A DNA stretch of 64,000 nt from Kingdonia uniflora (GCA_014058105.1 JACGCM010002114.1:1240001-1304000); one strand, 5' to 3'. Counted from the first letter of the stretch, positions 33,150-45,454 are shown. Program-made: numbers and translations. The notes: a model not told the origin generated them from the letters alone.

Positions 33150-34701
33150 AAGTCTCGATGAAGTACAAATGTTTTTCCTCATTCGCTTCGTCAGTCTGGA
33201 CGACCGTGATTTCAGTTTTGTAGCTGCCATCTTTATAACTTTTTACGTCCGCAATATATTTGAGCATCCGACCATGCAAAAATATACTCAAGAAGAAAAA
33301 TTTCAGCACGAAGCACTGTTCCGTGTCATGATGGTGGATCTTGTGGTGAATGTAGTATGGCTTCCCTGAAATGGGTTGAAGAGTATTGGCATTTTTGAAG
33401 AGTTCATCCTTTTGCAGTAGTGGATATATGTTTGTAATAGTAGTTGTCAACTGTGGTAAGCGCAGAACTGGTCTCTTTTGTCCTTGGCGTATTCGATCAT
33501 CATAGGACTTGAAATGTTTCTTATCACCTCTGTAGTCTTTATTACTGTTGCGAGTATGTTCTACGGTATGATCGTTGGTGGATAGAGCGATGTGCTGAGG
33601 TTTTTGTTTTTCAGTCGTCAGTCTTTCGAGGTCGATTAAATTGTTGACCTTTTCCATCATATCCTCTAATGTCTGCGGCTGTGGCTTGTTGAGGATAAGA
33701 TGTTCCTTGACTCGTCCATCTATGAGTAACTCATTGGTGAAAGCGGAGATCGTGATCTTTTTGTCGAGGTTATCGAGCTTTCAAGCTAGCCAAATTTTTT
33801 TTCTGGTAAATGTCTCCAATCTTTCCCCTGGCGCCTGCTTGAGACTAAATAAAGAGTAAAGACTTTCCTCCTTGTCTTTATTATGTGAATAGTTCTTGAC
33901 AAACAGTTCACGAAGTTGCTCGAAGGTGAGGATAGATCCTTCATCGAGTGTGTGAAACCATCGTAGAGGCTCGCCTTTTAAGCTGGTCGGGAATAGACGA
34001 CAAAGGATGTGGTTGGAGGAGGAATACAGTCCCAAAGAATCTTGAAATTCTTGGACGTCTTCCACAGGATCCCCCCCTTCGTATTTCTAAATCATTGGAG
34101 TGCGATAACTGGCTGGTTCTTCTTCGTCTAGCAACTCCTGTGCGAGCGGACTCTTCTGAAACCTTGCATAGTTGCTCCTTCTAGTGAGTATTTGAGCGTC
34201 TAAGAGCTCTTTGATGCGTTTGTCCACCTTTTCTGGAGTAAGATGTTGTCGAGACGTGACAGCTCGTCTTGTGGTTGGTCCTCTCGCAGGATTGTGCTCT
34301 CCTGTTGCTTCTCCCATACGGTCATAGACTGAAACTCAAGATTTTTCTCTATTTTGGTCCTCTTGTGGCTGTAGATCTATTACCGCTCCAGCGGGTAATG
34401 GTGGATTGATGTGACTTCGAGGTAGGATTGGTTCTTACTGAATTTGAGGAAGCGCGGTATTTCTTCCTCGATGTCCCAGGCGATCATGGACTGATATCCT
34501 TGAGGCGGCGGGCAAAGCGTTCTATTGTCTTAGATTTGCCGTTATTTGAGCTTGGAGTGCCATGATCGTGTCCTGCATGCTGGCGAGCTGTTTCTCCAGC
34601 TCCATTCGTCGCTCAGTTTCTGCCTGCACAGTTGTTCGCAGATCCGTCACTCCTTCAGCAGCGTTAGGCAGGACGTAGTGTGATTTGTCTTGATTTGCCA
34701 T
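33150..34701 (-). pseudogene. gag: Tat-1 gag
   Basis: ATG at 34701 gives MANQDKSHYVLPNAAEG, then a coiled stretch ETERRMELEKQLASMQDTIM. The Retrotrans_gag core follows at 33781-34065: VQEFQDSLGLYSSSNHILCR, then PTSLKGEPLRWFHTLDEGSI and YSLFSLKQAPGERLETFTRK. The C-terminus has LIDLERLTTEKQKPQH and PYYIHHKIHHHDTEQC. It aligns block by block with Tat-2 gag. Stops and frame changes occur near 34520, 34340, 34085 and 33780. Confidence 0.85.
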
Positions 34702-34756
34702 CTTTCAAAGAAAAATGCGGTAAAAACTGGATTGGAGAACGCTGAGTGTAATCTTC

Positions 34757-34777
34757 GTTCCCACAGACGACGCCAAA
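34757..34777 (-). other. Tat-1 primer-binding site region
   Basis: Immediately inside the 5' LTR, the minus strand reads TTTGGCGTCGTCTGTGGGAAC. It differs by one base from the Tat-2 site at 60906. The TGGCGCCG start complementary to a tRNA ...CGGCGCCA 3' end fits a retrotransposon primer site. The exact tRNA is not assigned. Confidence 0.75.
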
Positions 34778-35548
34778 TGTAATAGCCAATTTTCGTATTG
34801 CACGAAGATAGTGCCTTACACCTTTGAAATCTAGTATGTTTAGTTATGAACAGGAAACATACAACACTAGATTTAGCGTGGAAAACCCTTGAATGGGTTA
34901 AAAACCATGACCTCTTCTGAGGATTTTAGAAAGAGAAAAAGTTATATTTAGGCTGCTAGCTATTACAAAGAGAGAGAGAGAAATAGATGTAGAAATGATC
35001 TCTTAGAGGTTCTTAGAGAATCCCCCTTAATTCGTAGTTATCTAGTCTTATTTATAGTTCTTATAATATGACCGTTGGTTACATTGATGTGGAACGTTAC
35101 AATATTGGGTTTTGATAAGTCTTCATGGTGGTCTTTTGTAACGTCTTGATACTTGTTGATTTGTAACAGTTCTATTAACATTCTTTAGCTGTGGCTTCAG
35201 ACCGTTGGGAAGATACAATCTTTTGTGATGCTCGTGTGCATACGACCTGTTGACAAGTGGAGGAGTATCTTATGTAGCGCGAAGTCACAGGATGCTTTGA
35301 TATCTCCGATCTGTTGATGAAGTTATGATCTCTAATAGTGTTTGCGTGTATTCGAACTGTTGATAGATATTTGAGTATTTTCTGCAGTGTGATGTTATTG
35401 GATGCTTTGTCATCCCCAAGCTGTAGATGAGGAAGTCTGTATTTCGATCTCCGTGCTTTTAGTCCTTGATTAGTTATCAGTATGTTTACTCGAGCTATGA
35501 TAGTTTGAATATCGGACTCAGTACGGGGATTAGAAATAAACCCTCACA
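34778..35548 (-). repeat. 5' LTR of Tat-1
   Basis: On the plus strand TGTAATAGCCAATTTTCG ... CCCTCACA, matching the other LTR throughout. It is followed by TSD GTTGC (35549-35553). The (GA)n run here is short and interrupted. Confidence 0.9.
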
Positions 35549-35879
35549 GTTGCTGTAAAGTTTAATTGCGCTGTTACTTGCTATTTTGATTGCTGTTAAG
35601 TTTGATTGTGTTGTTGCTTGCTGTTTTGATTGCTGTTAAGTTTGATTGTGTTGTTGCTTGCTGTTTTGATGCACATCATTTAATTGTATGTTGTATACTT
35701 TATATGACTTTGTATAGCCATTATTACACTTACAGAGGAGATTCATACTCCCGATCTGGCCAATTTTATCTTCGTTATTAGTCATTTATACCTTTGACAA
35801 ATTTCCCTTTTTAATCAGTGCAGGGCTGTTGCTTACATTCCTTTAATAGTTCTTGCGGTACCAAAGATGCTCCTTTAAC

Positions 35880-36190
35880 CTGTTGGGTGCTGGAACTTTA
35901 AGATGACACCAGAGATGATCATTTATCCTGAAATTTTTAGTACTTTCTCTGAAAATTCAAACGGTGGTACAAGGAACAGGGTTATCTTCTCGCCCAATTT
36001 AGAAACTGTAGCTCTTTGTTTTTCCCTAAATAATGTAAGAATTTGTCATAGAGTGAGTTATCAGCATCACTTCCTGGAACAAAAAATACCACAAAGGCAC
36101 TAGCAGCTTGATAGAAATGTTTTTCAAGCATATCAAGATCCGTCCTCGCTGTGCAATTTAAAAAGTTAGGCCTGAAACAAAAAACACAGT
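35880..36190 (-). pseudogene. SPOC-domain fragment, FPA-like (C1 copy)
   Basis: Minus strand: FLNCTARTDLDMLEKHFYQA then FVVFFVPGSDADNSLYDKFL and HYLGKN, breaking by frameshift into QFLNWARR where the other copies read EKQRAVVSKLGEKT. SISGVIL-type end sequence lies near 35.9 kb. I recall this as the SPOC domain of plant Spen proteins such as FPA, which bind RNA polymerase II/termination factors. Only this domain is captured. Confidence 0.65.
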
Positions 36191-36257
36191 TCACGACCAA
36201 GATCTCAAGAGTTCATTTTATCGAATCATCAAGAAGGTTTTGAACTACTTTTTTCTT

Positions 36258-36735
36258 ATAGGTACAAGAAGCAAATTGGGAAATTTATCAGAAACAAAAG
36301 GCCTCAGAAGCAGTTCTTTACGAGAAGGAAAAGGCAGAGGCGTAGTGAGCAACAACATCCGCAGCTCTAACATCCCGACAACAATCTGTGGATGGAAAAT
36401 TATTTACGTAGAAAAGAGAAGCAGAAGGACTAATGGCTTTGACAGAAGCTGAAGGCGTTTATGTACATACACTTTTGGATGCAGTAGGAGGTAATTACGC
36501 TGCCTTAAGGGATTACATAATGATTAACAGAGGCATGTTTTAAGAGCTTGCAAATATCAATGCTGGAGTTGTACAAGGATTATAGCAAAAGATCAACATT
36601 TGGAGCAATAGCGGTATGGGGGATTTCACGGGTGGATCAGGGAGTGGAAATACAACCATGAAAGAAGTTGTTAGGGTTTATAAGATGCTGCCACCATTAT
36701 TTAAGACAGTGAGCAATAGCGGCATATGAGCAACT
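36258..36735 (+). pseudogene. Flotillin-like fragment (C1 copy)
   Basis: After acceptor TTATAG, VQEANWEIYQKQKASEAVLY and EKEKAEA then a TAG stop. Further on come EGLMAL-type sequence, [13 protein letters not shown] and the MKEVV...YKMLPPLFK end. This matches the C-terminal coiled-coil and tail of plant flotillin-like membrane-microdomain proteins. The N-terminal SPFH domain is absent. Several stops. Confidence 0.7.
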
Positions 36736-37257
36736 CAAGGACTTTTTTCATAGACGTAGATGAGAATAATGAACTTTCGCTGGATTATTATAGCCGCTTC
36801 AAGCGTCGGAGCATTAACAACTGCTCTCACAAACCAATTGTTGGTCATTAAAACAAGACTCTAAACAAAATGAATGAGGCCAGGAGTTGTTTCATATAAG
36901 AGTTTATATAGATGCTGCTTTGGTGCCTATTGTGCACAAAGAGGGTATAAGAGGATTAATGTAGGGGCTTACTTCCTTCAGTTGTTGGGGTGACCCATGT
37001 TGCCATTATGTTTCCTATGTATGTGAAGTCCAAATACTACTTGGCGAGAAGAGGTAAACCTACAATAGATAAACTCATGTATGGACAAGTTTACATTGCC
37101 TCTTGATTATCTAAAATGGTTATATTGATGTTGTTGAGGGGCGATTGTGCTTTAATTGGTTGCTAGCATGATCCCTGTGCTTTCGCTAATTCCAATATAC
37201 TGTTGATGTCTTTACAATCCATACGGTGTAATTTGAATAAGTCTAATTTATTGGTAA

Positions 37258-38035
<778 letters not shown>

Positions 38036-38079
38036 TCGAATCATCAAGAAGGTTACGAACTACTTCTTGCTTATAGGTA

Positions 38080-39920
38080 CAAGAAGCAAATTGGAAAATT
38101 TATCAGAAACAAAAGGCCACAGAAGCAGTTCTTTACGAGAAGGAGGAGGCAGAGGCATAGAGAATAACAACATCAGCAGCTCTAGCTGCCCGAGAATAAT
38201 CTGCGGATGGAGAATTATTTACGAAAAAGTGAAGCGGAAGGACTAATGGCTTTGGCAGAAGCTCAAAGCATTTATGTATGTACACTTTTGGATGTAGTAG
38301 GAGGTAATTGTTGGGGTAAACGTGCAGAATACATCACCCGTACGCAATTTGGTTTTATCCGTTATCCTCATGGCATCTAAATAATCAATCAAGAAACTAA
38401 AAACACAATTAACATGCACACAAAACATAATATTTGTCAGAGGTTTACTTTAAGGCTACTTCCCACCACTAAGTTAGAAATCCACTATGTATCCATGTTC
38501 AATTACAAGCACTCAAGAGATTCCAGCTAACATGAAATTATCTAATCTCATAATACCCTCAAATAGATTTACAAGAGAAGATGTTGAGAATCGAGGTAGC
38601 TACTCTCTCTTCCCTGACAAGAACGATACGCGAAAATTACCAACTCAAGTAGTAAATTAAAAAAGAATAATATAAAGGACACGAAGATTTTTTTGGAGGA
38701 GGGAGGTGGAAAACCCTTGCGGATAAAAAACTACTCCCCACGAACAATTCACTATGATATCAAATAAGTTACAATGATCTTTCAAGCTTCTCAAGTATCT
38801 AATAGAGTCTCTTCAAACACTAGCCTCTCTAAGATTAAACTCACACAAGATTGGTTAACAAAATAACCTAAGTCCCCTTTATACAGTAGGGAACTTAAAA
38901 TACAAGTAGAACGGATCTCGAGGCAAACCCAACGTCTCAGAATAACATCTAAAGAAAACCTACGTAAAGCTTGTTCGAACGACTCCAAGCTCGTTCGAAC
39001 GACTTTGCGATAATTGGTCTCCAGCCCTAGAAACATAACAGCTCGTTCGAACGAGATTGACGAACCAAATCCAAAGCAGCGAAACAGAGGATTTCGTTCG
39101 AACCGCTTCCTTCTTCGTTCGAACGACTTTGACAATTTCTTAATTTCTTCGACAATCCTTAGTTCGAGTTTACACCCAACAGAAGAAAATAATAGATCCA
39201 TTAAGAATCCAAAGATTACTTCAACAAAGACCATGTTGCATACTTTTTTCTTGAAACCCTTCAATCTTATCTCTTCATTGATTTTTCATCTTAGCAACCA
39301 AGAGGCATTTTCCCTCTCACCATCAAATCCTAAGAGAACACTTTCCACCTTCATCCTTGTAAAGACCAACTCTTTTCAAGGTCTATCATAGCGGCTACAT
39401 CTCTTCTAGATTTCAAGTTTTTCTCACCCACAAAGGCTTTTTTAACTCAGTGTATAATAGTTTAACAAAACACTAACTTTTATATACTCTTTATTAGGTC
39501 ATCAGCGAAGTACGCATTATGAGACAAATTATCGCCTTGAAATATATCCCCTTCAAAACGAACTTACAAAAAAGCCTACGCAGTTTTCGTTCGAACGACT
39601 TCAGACTCCTTCGAACGACTTCGAAACAAGTTTTTTCGTTCGAACGACTTCTTCTATTTTTTTGAGCCGTAACCTAACAGTAATTATGCTGCCTTAAGGG
39701 ATTACATGATGATTAACGAAGGCATGTTTCAAGAGCTTGAAAAAACAATGCTGGAGCTATACAAGGATTACAGTCAAAGATCAGCATTTAGAGCAATGAC
39801 GGTATGGGGGATTTCACGGGTTGATCAGGGAGCGAAAATACAGCCATGAAAGAAGTTGTCAGGTTTATAAGATGCTGCCACCATTATTTAAGGCAGTGAG
39901 CAATGGTGGTATATGAGGAA
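38080..39920 (+). pseudogene. Flotillin-like fragment (C2 copy), split by solo LTR
   Basis: KQIGKFIRNKRPQKQF-frame and related flotillin reading from 38080, [14 protein letters not shown], then DVVGGN where the LTR sits. After it come YAALRDYMM, GMFQEL and the YKMLPPLFK end near 39890. Stops at several points. The site lost to the insertion is the [10 protein letters not shown] block seen intact in C3. Confidence 0.65.
38309..39679. mobile_element. Solo LTR with 5-bp TSD in the flotillin fragment
   Basis: A 1371-bp insertion starting TGTTGGGGTAAAC and ending CCGTAACCTAACA, flanked by perfect TSD GTAAT (38304-38308 and 39680-39684). TG...CA ends, the TSD and no internal genes fit a solo LTR left by LTR-LTR recombination. 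It contains GTGGAAAACCC-type leader sequence and at least seven TCGTTCGAACGA-type palindromes at 38970-39130 and 39588-39650. Family not named. Confidence 0.8.
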
Positions 39921-40700
39921 CTCAAGGACCTTTTTCATACACGTAGATGATAATAATGAGCTTTCGCTGGATTACATTATAGCCGCTTCAAGCGTCGGAG
40001 CATCAACAATTGCTGCCACAAACCAATTGTTGGTCATTAAAACAAGACTCTAAACACAATGAATGAGGCCAGGAGTTGTTTCATATAAGAGTTTATATAG
40101 ATGCTGCTTTGGTGCCTATTGTGCACGAAGAGGGTAAAAGAGGATTAATATAGGGGCTTACTTTCTTCAGTTGTTGGGGTGACCCATGTTGCCATTACGT
40201 TTCCTATATATGTGAAGTCAAAATACTAATTGGCGAGAAGTGGTAAACCTACAATGGATAAACTCATGCATGGACAAATTTGCTTCGCCTCTTCATTATC
40301 TAAAATGGATATATTGATGTTGTTGAGGGGCGATTGTGCTTTAATTGGTGGCTAGCATGATCCCTGTGTTTTCGTTAATTCCAATATGTTCTTGATGTCT
40401 TCACAAACCCAGCGGAGTGTGGGAGCGGATTCATTGCTCTTGGTGAGATGGTTGCTCATTTAGATCGGAAACTTCTCTTGGTGAAATCCTTCTCAAGTGA
40501 GCCTTTACCTTCAACTATTTGTATAGTTATTTCTTTTTGAATATATTGTTCTTTGTATAGATATTTATGGAATTCCTAATGTATCAAGGGTATGTAAGTT
40601 CTCATCGAAGTTGACATTAAACACTTCATAAGATTGTACCATTATCTTCGTGTCTTTTCTATAACATTTATAGCAAAATAGGGAACGCCATTTGGTAATG

Positions 40701-41220
40701 GCACAAGGGTCTTCTATGTATATAATTTTGTATCAGTTACCTTAATTTGTGGTTGTTTGCACTTTGAATGGCTGGGGTTGTTTGCACTTAGTTCTCAATA
40801 TGTATCGTTAATTCCAAAAAATTTAAGCCAGTGCTATACTTTGATCTATCCTCAATTGCTCGGTCCGACCTATATCCCGCGGATGGAACGCGTTGGTCCT
40901 AGACGTGGTCGGTGTTGAAAACATTGGTTAACATGTCACTTTCTTACAGCCAAACAAACAAAAATAAAAATAAAAATAAAAAATAAATCAGAAACAAAAC
41001 ACTATACTATTACATGCTGTACATTCATACATTTTACGCAAACAAGTTGATCAAAGGCTCTATACTTTTCTTAGGCTCGCTTGTTACTCAGTTGATCACC
41101 GGCCTGCGTCATTTACCGTAGGGTCCCATAATGTAAACCACATAGAAACTTCTTTGCGTAAAATGGTTAACGAAATGGTTTACATAGATGGCCCAGGCCT
41201 TTGACTTCACAATCATCAAC
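40701..41220. other. Intergenic stretch upstream of the small MGSSSSK gene
   Basis: AT-rich, with A-run (AAAAATAAA)n near 40962-40985. No coding features. 41100-41220 forms the proximal promoter of the next gene. Confidence 0.4.
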
Positions 41221-41223
41221 TTG

Positions 41224-41232
41224 TATAAATAG
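41224..41232 (+). promoter_or_regulatory. TATA box of the small MGSSSSK gene
   Basis: TATAAATAG, followed about 25 bp later by a CACAGCTAACACAAAC leader where transcription could start. A 5'UTR intron probably runs 41335-41535 (CAAG|GTAATC to TTGTATAG|AT). Confidence 0.6.
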
Positions 41233-41537
41233 AGAGTTATACCTCACAGCTAACACAAACTTAATTTCCCTCTTTTCCTAAAATATCTTAATAACTCTTC
41301 ACAGGTTTTTGTTTTTGTTTTTTTTCCGCTCAAGGTAATCTCCCCCAACCCTTCTATAAATTTGTACAATTTTTTATTTATTTTACGGATTATATCTATG
41401 AATTTTAGTAATTTTTCTTGCATCGTTTTCCCAAATTTTTTCGTACCAAAATGTTCATGAGCTCAACATCAAACGCTGGTTGACTTGGCCCTTACTAAGT
41501 TATTTGTGCAACTATCAACTTGTAATCTTGTATAGAT

Positions 41538-42247
41538 ATGGGATCTTCTTCATCCAAGGGCAAAACATCTCCCCCTCCGAGTTCTTCTCCAACGTCAAGG
41601 TAAGCACCCTTCGCCCAAAACTTCCTAGATTTTTTGCTATTGAGGAAAAAATGTACGATTTAGAATTCCCTCACTGTTTTGCAAAACAAAAAATAATAAT
41701 TACTCTGACCGAAAAAAATACATATTCTGGTTTGTGTTTGAAAATATTCGGAAAGTTTAACATTTTCTTAGGAAATTTTAGAAAAGCGATATACATCAGG
41801 TGCTAATATTAGATTACTCGATTAAGATTTGTATTATAGCGGCCAATATGTAGTATTAATTTTCATGATCTCAGGATGGATCGTCAAACGACACCCAGTA
41901 CATTTGGTACCCAAGATAATGTCAATGTTGCCAATGGTGATCGTCACAAGCCCAACAGTGACTATCAGAGCAGTGCCCGTAGAGGCGTGGAACACTACAA
42001 TGGTCGTGGACAGCCCATCAGCGACTATCAACCCAGTAGCAGCCCAGTACCCAGTAGCAACACTGATCAGGGAAAGCCTGGTAGCGCCTTTAACCCTCAC
42101 CCTAGTGGTTCTGAAAATCCTAATAAAATTGATCGAGAAAAGGTGGACAGCAGCTTTGTTGGCAGCAATCATACTAATCATGTGAATAACAAGCCTCACC
42201 AAGAGGCGCCCACCAGTGATTTCGTCAGCGGGCGCACTGGTCAGTGA
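41538..42247 (+). CDS. Small N-myristoylation-type orphan protein, two coding exons
   Basis: Exons 41538-41599 and 41875-42247 join across a GT/AG intron (275 bp) in frame, coding about 144 residues. The start MGSSSSKGKTSPPPSSSPTS fits the N-myristoylation consensus (Gly2, Ser6, Lys7) closely, suggesting membrane anchoring. The rest is hydrophilic, rich in Ser, Asn, Pro, Asp and Gln, without transmembrane segments. It has a loose repeat NSDYQSS / ISDYQPS / TSDFVSG. A TATA box and 5'UTR intron precede it. No stop, frameshift or repeat breaks it, unlike the surrounding fragments. I recognise no family and assign no function. Confidence 0.65.
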
Positions 42248-42834
42248 AGTTATTGCTAGAAAAGATTACGATTGACTAAGGGATGATTGCGCCGTGTGAA
42301 AGAGGCCTTTCGTGTGAGACTTTTTGTATTTGGTTATTTTACAGATTAATGCACTTTTTTTTTCTTTTTCTTTTTTAAATTTCAATCTATTGGGTTAGTA
42401 TTAAATTATAACTTTGTGCACTCATCGTGCTTGAACTAAAAGAATCTGAGACGATTATGATGCCAAAAGTTTAACCAGCCTCATAAATTTGTCACAGCCA
42501 AATTACATTGGTCTCAAGCCTGAATCCAGATAAATATTGTCCTTCAATATTCTGCTTTGATTCAAAATCCAAACTTCCGATATACATGCCTATCGTTGTG
42601 AAATCCCTTGTGAATCAACCAGCTTTAGTATAATCATGGTTCATTAGTCCTCAAATGCACTTAGAGAATTTTAGTAGTTGTGGACCAAATTCACGTGACC
42701 GTGATTGCCCGGACTAGCAGTGAATGTTTTTCAGAACTTCGGAGTAAACATCTTTAAAATCCTAGGAGGACTTGCTCCATAACATTTGGCTCATTTGTGT
42801 AATTTACGAGTTGAATGTTGTTTAATAAAAGAGA
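42248..42834. other. 3' flank of the small gene
   Basis: Contains the gene's 3'UTR (possible poly(A) region 42300-42420) and non-coding AT-rich DNA up to the Helitron terminus at 42835. Nothing else seen. Confidence 0.4.
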
Positions 42835-43109
42835 CTAGTAATACCCGTGGCTAGCCACGGCAAAAATGTCGCTGTGACCAAATCACGGTGAATGCATCCA
42901 CATGTATTCGGCGGCGTTACCAACTTCTCATAATAATTTTTAGTGTATCTTATTCATCGTGAAATCACAGTTATTTATCTATATTGAAAACTAAGTTTCT
43001 TATCATGTGAAAAATACATTATCAGTCATAGGCAATTGTTGCATTCACACGCCTTCGACGGCTTCAACTAATACATCAAGCCATCCATACGCAAATGGAC
43101 TAAGATTCA

Positions 43110-43262
43110 CTATTGTTTCTGAAGGAAATCAAAAGCACATACATTACTTATGCTTTTCGCATTTCCCAATTCAAAGTCCATGGTATCAACTCCAAACGTA
43201 TGTTCCTCGGTAACAACTGAGTTGGGTGCAAACTCGAGAACTCTGCATAGTCCCCTCCAAGG
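43110..43262 (-). pseudogene. Exon-like captured fragment of unknown gene in C3
   Basis: Minus strand reads RGLCRVLEFAPNSVVTEEHT and FGVDTMDFELGNAKSISNVC with coding-like composition, next to an A-run (T-run 43263-43286 on plus). It is absent from C1 and C2. Parent gene not recognised. Confidence 0.35.
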
Positions 43263-44152
43263 CATTTTTTTTTTTTTTTTTTTTTTCGACATTGCTCATT
43301 TTTTAATTGATCACCTTTTACTGCAGCAAAAACCCCATCATGGATTCAAAGTGCAAACAACAACAAATTAAGGTAACTGATACAAAATTATTTACATGGA
43401 AGACCCTTGTGCCATTACTAAATAGCGTTCCCAATTTATAGAAAAGACACGAAGATAATGGTACAATCTTATGAAGTGCTTAATGTCAACTTCGATAAGA
43501 ACTTACATACCCTTGATATATTAGGAATTCCATAAATATCTATACAAAAAGCAATATGTTCAAAAAGAAATAACTATACAAATAGCTGAAGGTGAAGGCT
43601 CACTTGAGAAGGATTCCACGAAGAGAAGTTTCCGATCAGTCATAGGCAATGTGCTCACTTGGATTTGTGAACACATCAAGAACATATTGGAATTAACAAA
43701 AGCACAGGGATCATGTTATCCACCAATTAAAGCACAATCGCCCCTCAACAACATTAATATAACCATTTTAGATAATGAAGGCAATGCAAACTTGTCCATG
43801 CATGAGTTTATCCATTGTAGGTTTACCTCTTCTCGCCAAGTACTATTTTGACATCACATACATAGGAAACGTAATGGCAACATGGGCCACCCCAACAACT
43901 GAAGGAACTAAGCCACTACATTAATCCTCTTATACCCTCTTCGTGCACAATAGGCACCAAAGCAGCATCTATATAAACTCTTATATGAAACAACTCCTGG
44001 CCTCATTCATTGTGTTTAGAGTCTTGTTTTAATGACCAACAATTGGTTTGTGGCAGCAATTGTTGATGCTCCGACGCTTGAAGCGGCTATAATGTAATCC
44101 AGCGAAAGCTCATTATTATCATCTACGTGTATGAAAAAGGTCCTTGAGTTGC

Positions 44153-44640
44153 TCATATACCGCCATTGCTCACTATCTTAAATAATGGTGGCAACATCTT
44201 ATAAACCCCAACAACTTCTTTAATGGTTGTATTTCCGCTCCCTGATCCACCCGTGAAATCCCCCATACCGCCATTTCTCCAAATGCTGATATTTGGCTGT
44301 AATCCTTGTACAGCTCTAGTATTGATATTTGCAAGCTCTTGAAACATGCCTCCGTTAATCATCATGTAATCCCTTAAGGCAGCGTAATTACCTCCTACTG
44401 CATCCAAAAGTGTACGTACATAAACGCCTTGAGCTTCTGCCAAAGCCATTAGTCCTTCCACTTCTCTTTTCTTCGTAAATAATTCTCTATCTGCAGATTG
44501 TTGTCGTGTAGTTAGAGCTGCTGATGCTGTTGCTCTTTATGCCTTTGCCTCCTCCTTCTCGTAAAGAACTACTTCTGATGCCTTTTGTTTATGATAAATT
44601 CTCAATTTGCTTCTTATACCTATAAGCAAGAAGTAGTTCA
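44153..44640 (-). pseudogene. Flotillin-like fragment (C3 copy, best preserved)
   Basis: 44461-44153 stays open: [60 protein letters not shown], then a Gly/Ser stretch and IKEVVGVYKMLPPLFK. Upstream to 44640 the coiled-coil part is readable with stops. This is the C-terminal half of plant flotillin, a membrane-microdomain scaffold. The SPFH domain is missing. Confidence 0.75.
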
Positions 44641-44699
44641 AAACCTTTTTGATGATTCGATAAAATGAACTCTTGAGATCTTGGTTGTGAACTGTGTTT

Positions 44700-44984
44700 T
44701 TTGTTTTAGGTCAGACTTTTTAAATTGCACAGCGAGGATGGGTCTTGATATGCTTGAAAAGCATTTCTATCAAGCTGCTAGTGCCTTTGTGGTATTTTTT
44801 TGTTTCAGGAAGTGATGCTGATATCTCACTCTATAACGAATTCTTACATTATTTAGGGGAAAAGCAAAGAGCTGCAGTTTCTAAATTGGGCGAGAAGACA
44901 ACCCTGTTCCTTGTACCACCGTCAATTTTTTTAGAGAAAGTACTTAAAGTTCTAGGAAAATTAGCATCTCTGTTGTCATCTTAA
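44700..44984 (+). pseudogene. SPOC-domain fragment, FPA-like (C3 copy)
   Basis: Plus strand: FLNCTARMGLDMLEKHFYQA with a frameshift, FFVSGSDADISLYNEFLHYL, GEKQRAAVSKLGEKTTLFLV and KVLKVLGKLASLLSS, stop at 44984. The end is altered relative to SISGVILKF in C2. It is antisense to flotillin as in C1 and C2. Confidence 0.7.
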
Positions 44985-44998
44985 AGTTCCAACACCCA

Positions 44999-45141
44999 GT
45001 GGTGGAACCATTGTCTCTTGGCCCAGTGGTGGTTATACCTCTCCACCTAGAGAGAGGTCATGGGTTCAAAACCTCATGGGGCTGAAAACTCAGGGTTATG
45101 GATCCCTATACAAAAATGGCTTGCTTTCCAAAAAAAAAAAT
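44999..45141 (+). mobile_element. tRNA-derived SINE with 13-bp TSD
   Basis: A 143-bp insertion flanked by perfect repeats GTTCCAACACCCA (44986-44998 and 45142-45154) and ending in an A10-11 tail. Internal pol III promoter: A-box-like TTGGCCCAGTGGT near 45018 and B-box-like GGGTTCAAAACC near 45062. All structural marks of a plant SINE are present. The other copies of the chimera lack it. Confidence 0.85.
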
Positions 45142-45454
45142 GTTCCAACACCCAACAGGTTAAAGGAGCATATCTGGTACCGCAAGAACTGTTAAAGGAA
45201 TGTCAGCAACAACCTTGCACCGATTCAAAAGGGAAATGAGTCAAAGGTATAAATGACTAATAACGAAGATAAAATTGGCCAGATCAGGAGTGTGAATCTC
45301 CTCTATAAGTATAATATACAAAGTCATATAAAGTATACAATGTACAATTAAATCATGTACATCAAAACAGCACGCAACAACGCAATCAAACTTAACAACA
45401 ACAATGATCAAAACAACAAGAAAAGAGAGAGAGAAAATGAATCTAGACAACGTG

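Larger units (their letters stand above)
21911..35548 (-). mobile_element. Full-length Tat-type Ty3/gypsy retrotransposon with antisense accessory module (Tat-1)
   Basis: A 13.6-kb element on the minus strand with LTRs of 785 and 771 bp and a perfect 5-bp TSD GTTGC (21906-21910 and 35549-35553). The primer-binding region lies beside the right LTR, so that is the 5' LTR. gag-pol runs 34701 down to about 29945. Then comes about 7 kb with plus-strand (antisense) reading frames before the 3' LTR. Extra, often antisense, frames between pol and the 3' LTR are a known trait of the Tat lineage (Ogre, Grande, Retand). The core of RT is deleted, so the element is non-autonomous. It is inserted in chimeric segment C1. 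Confidence 0.9.
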
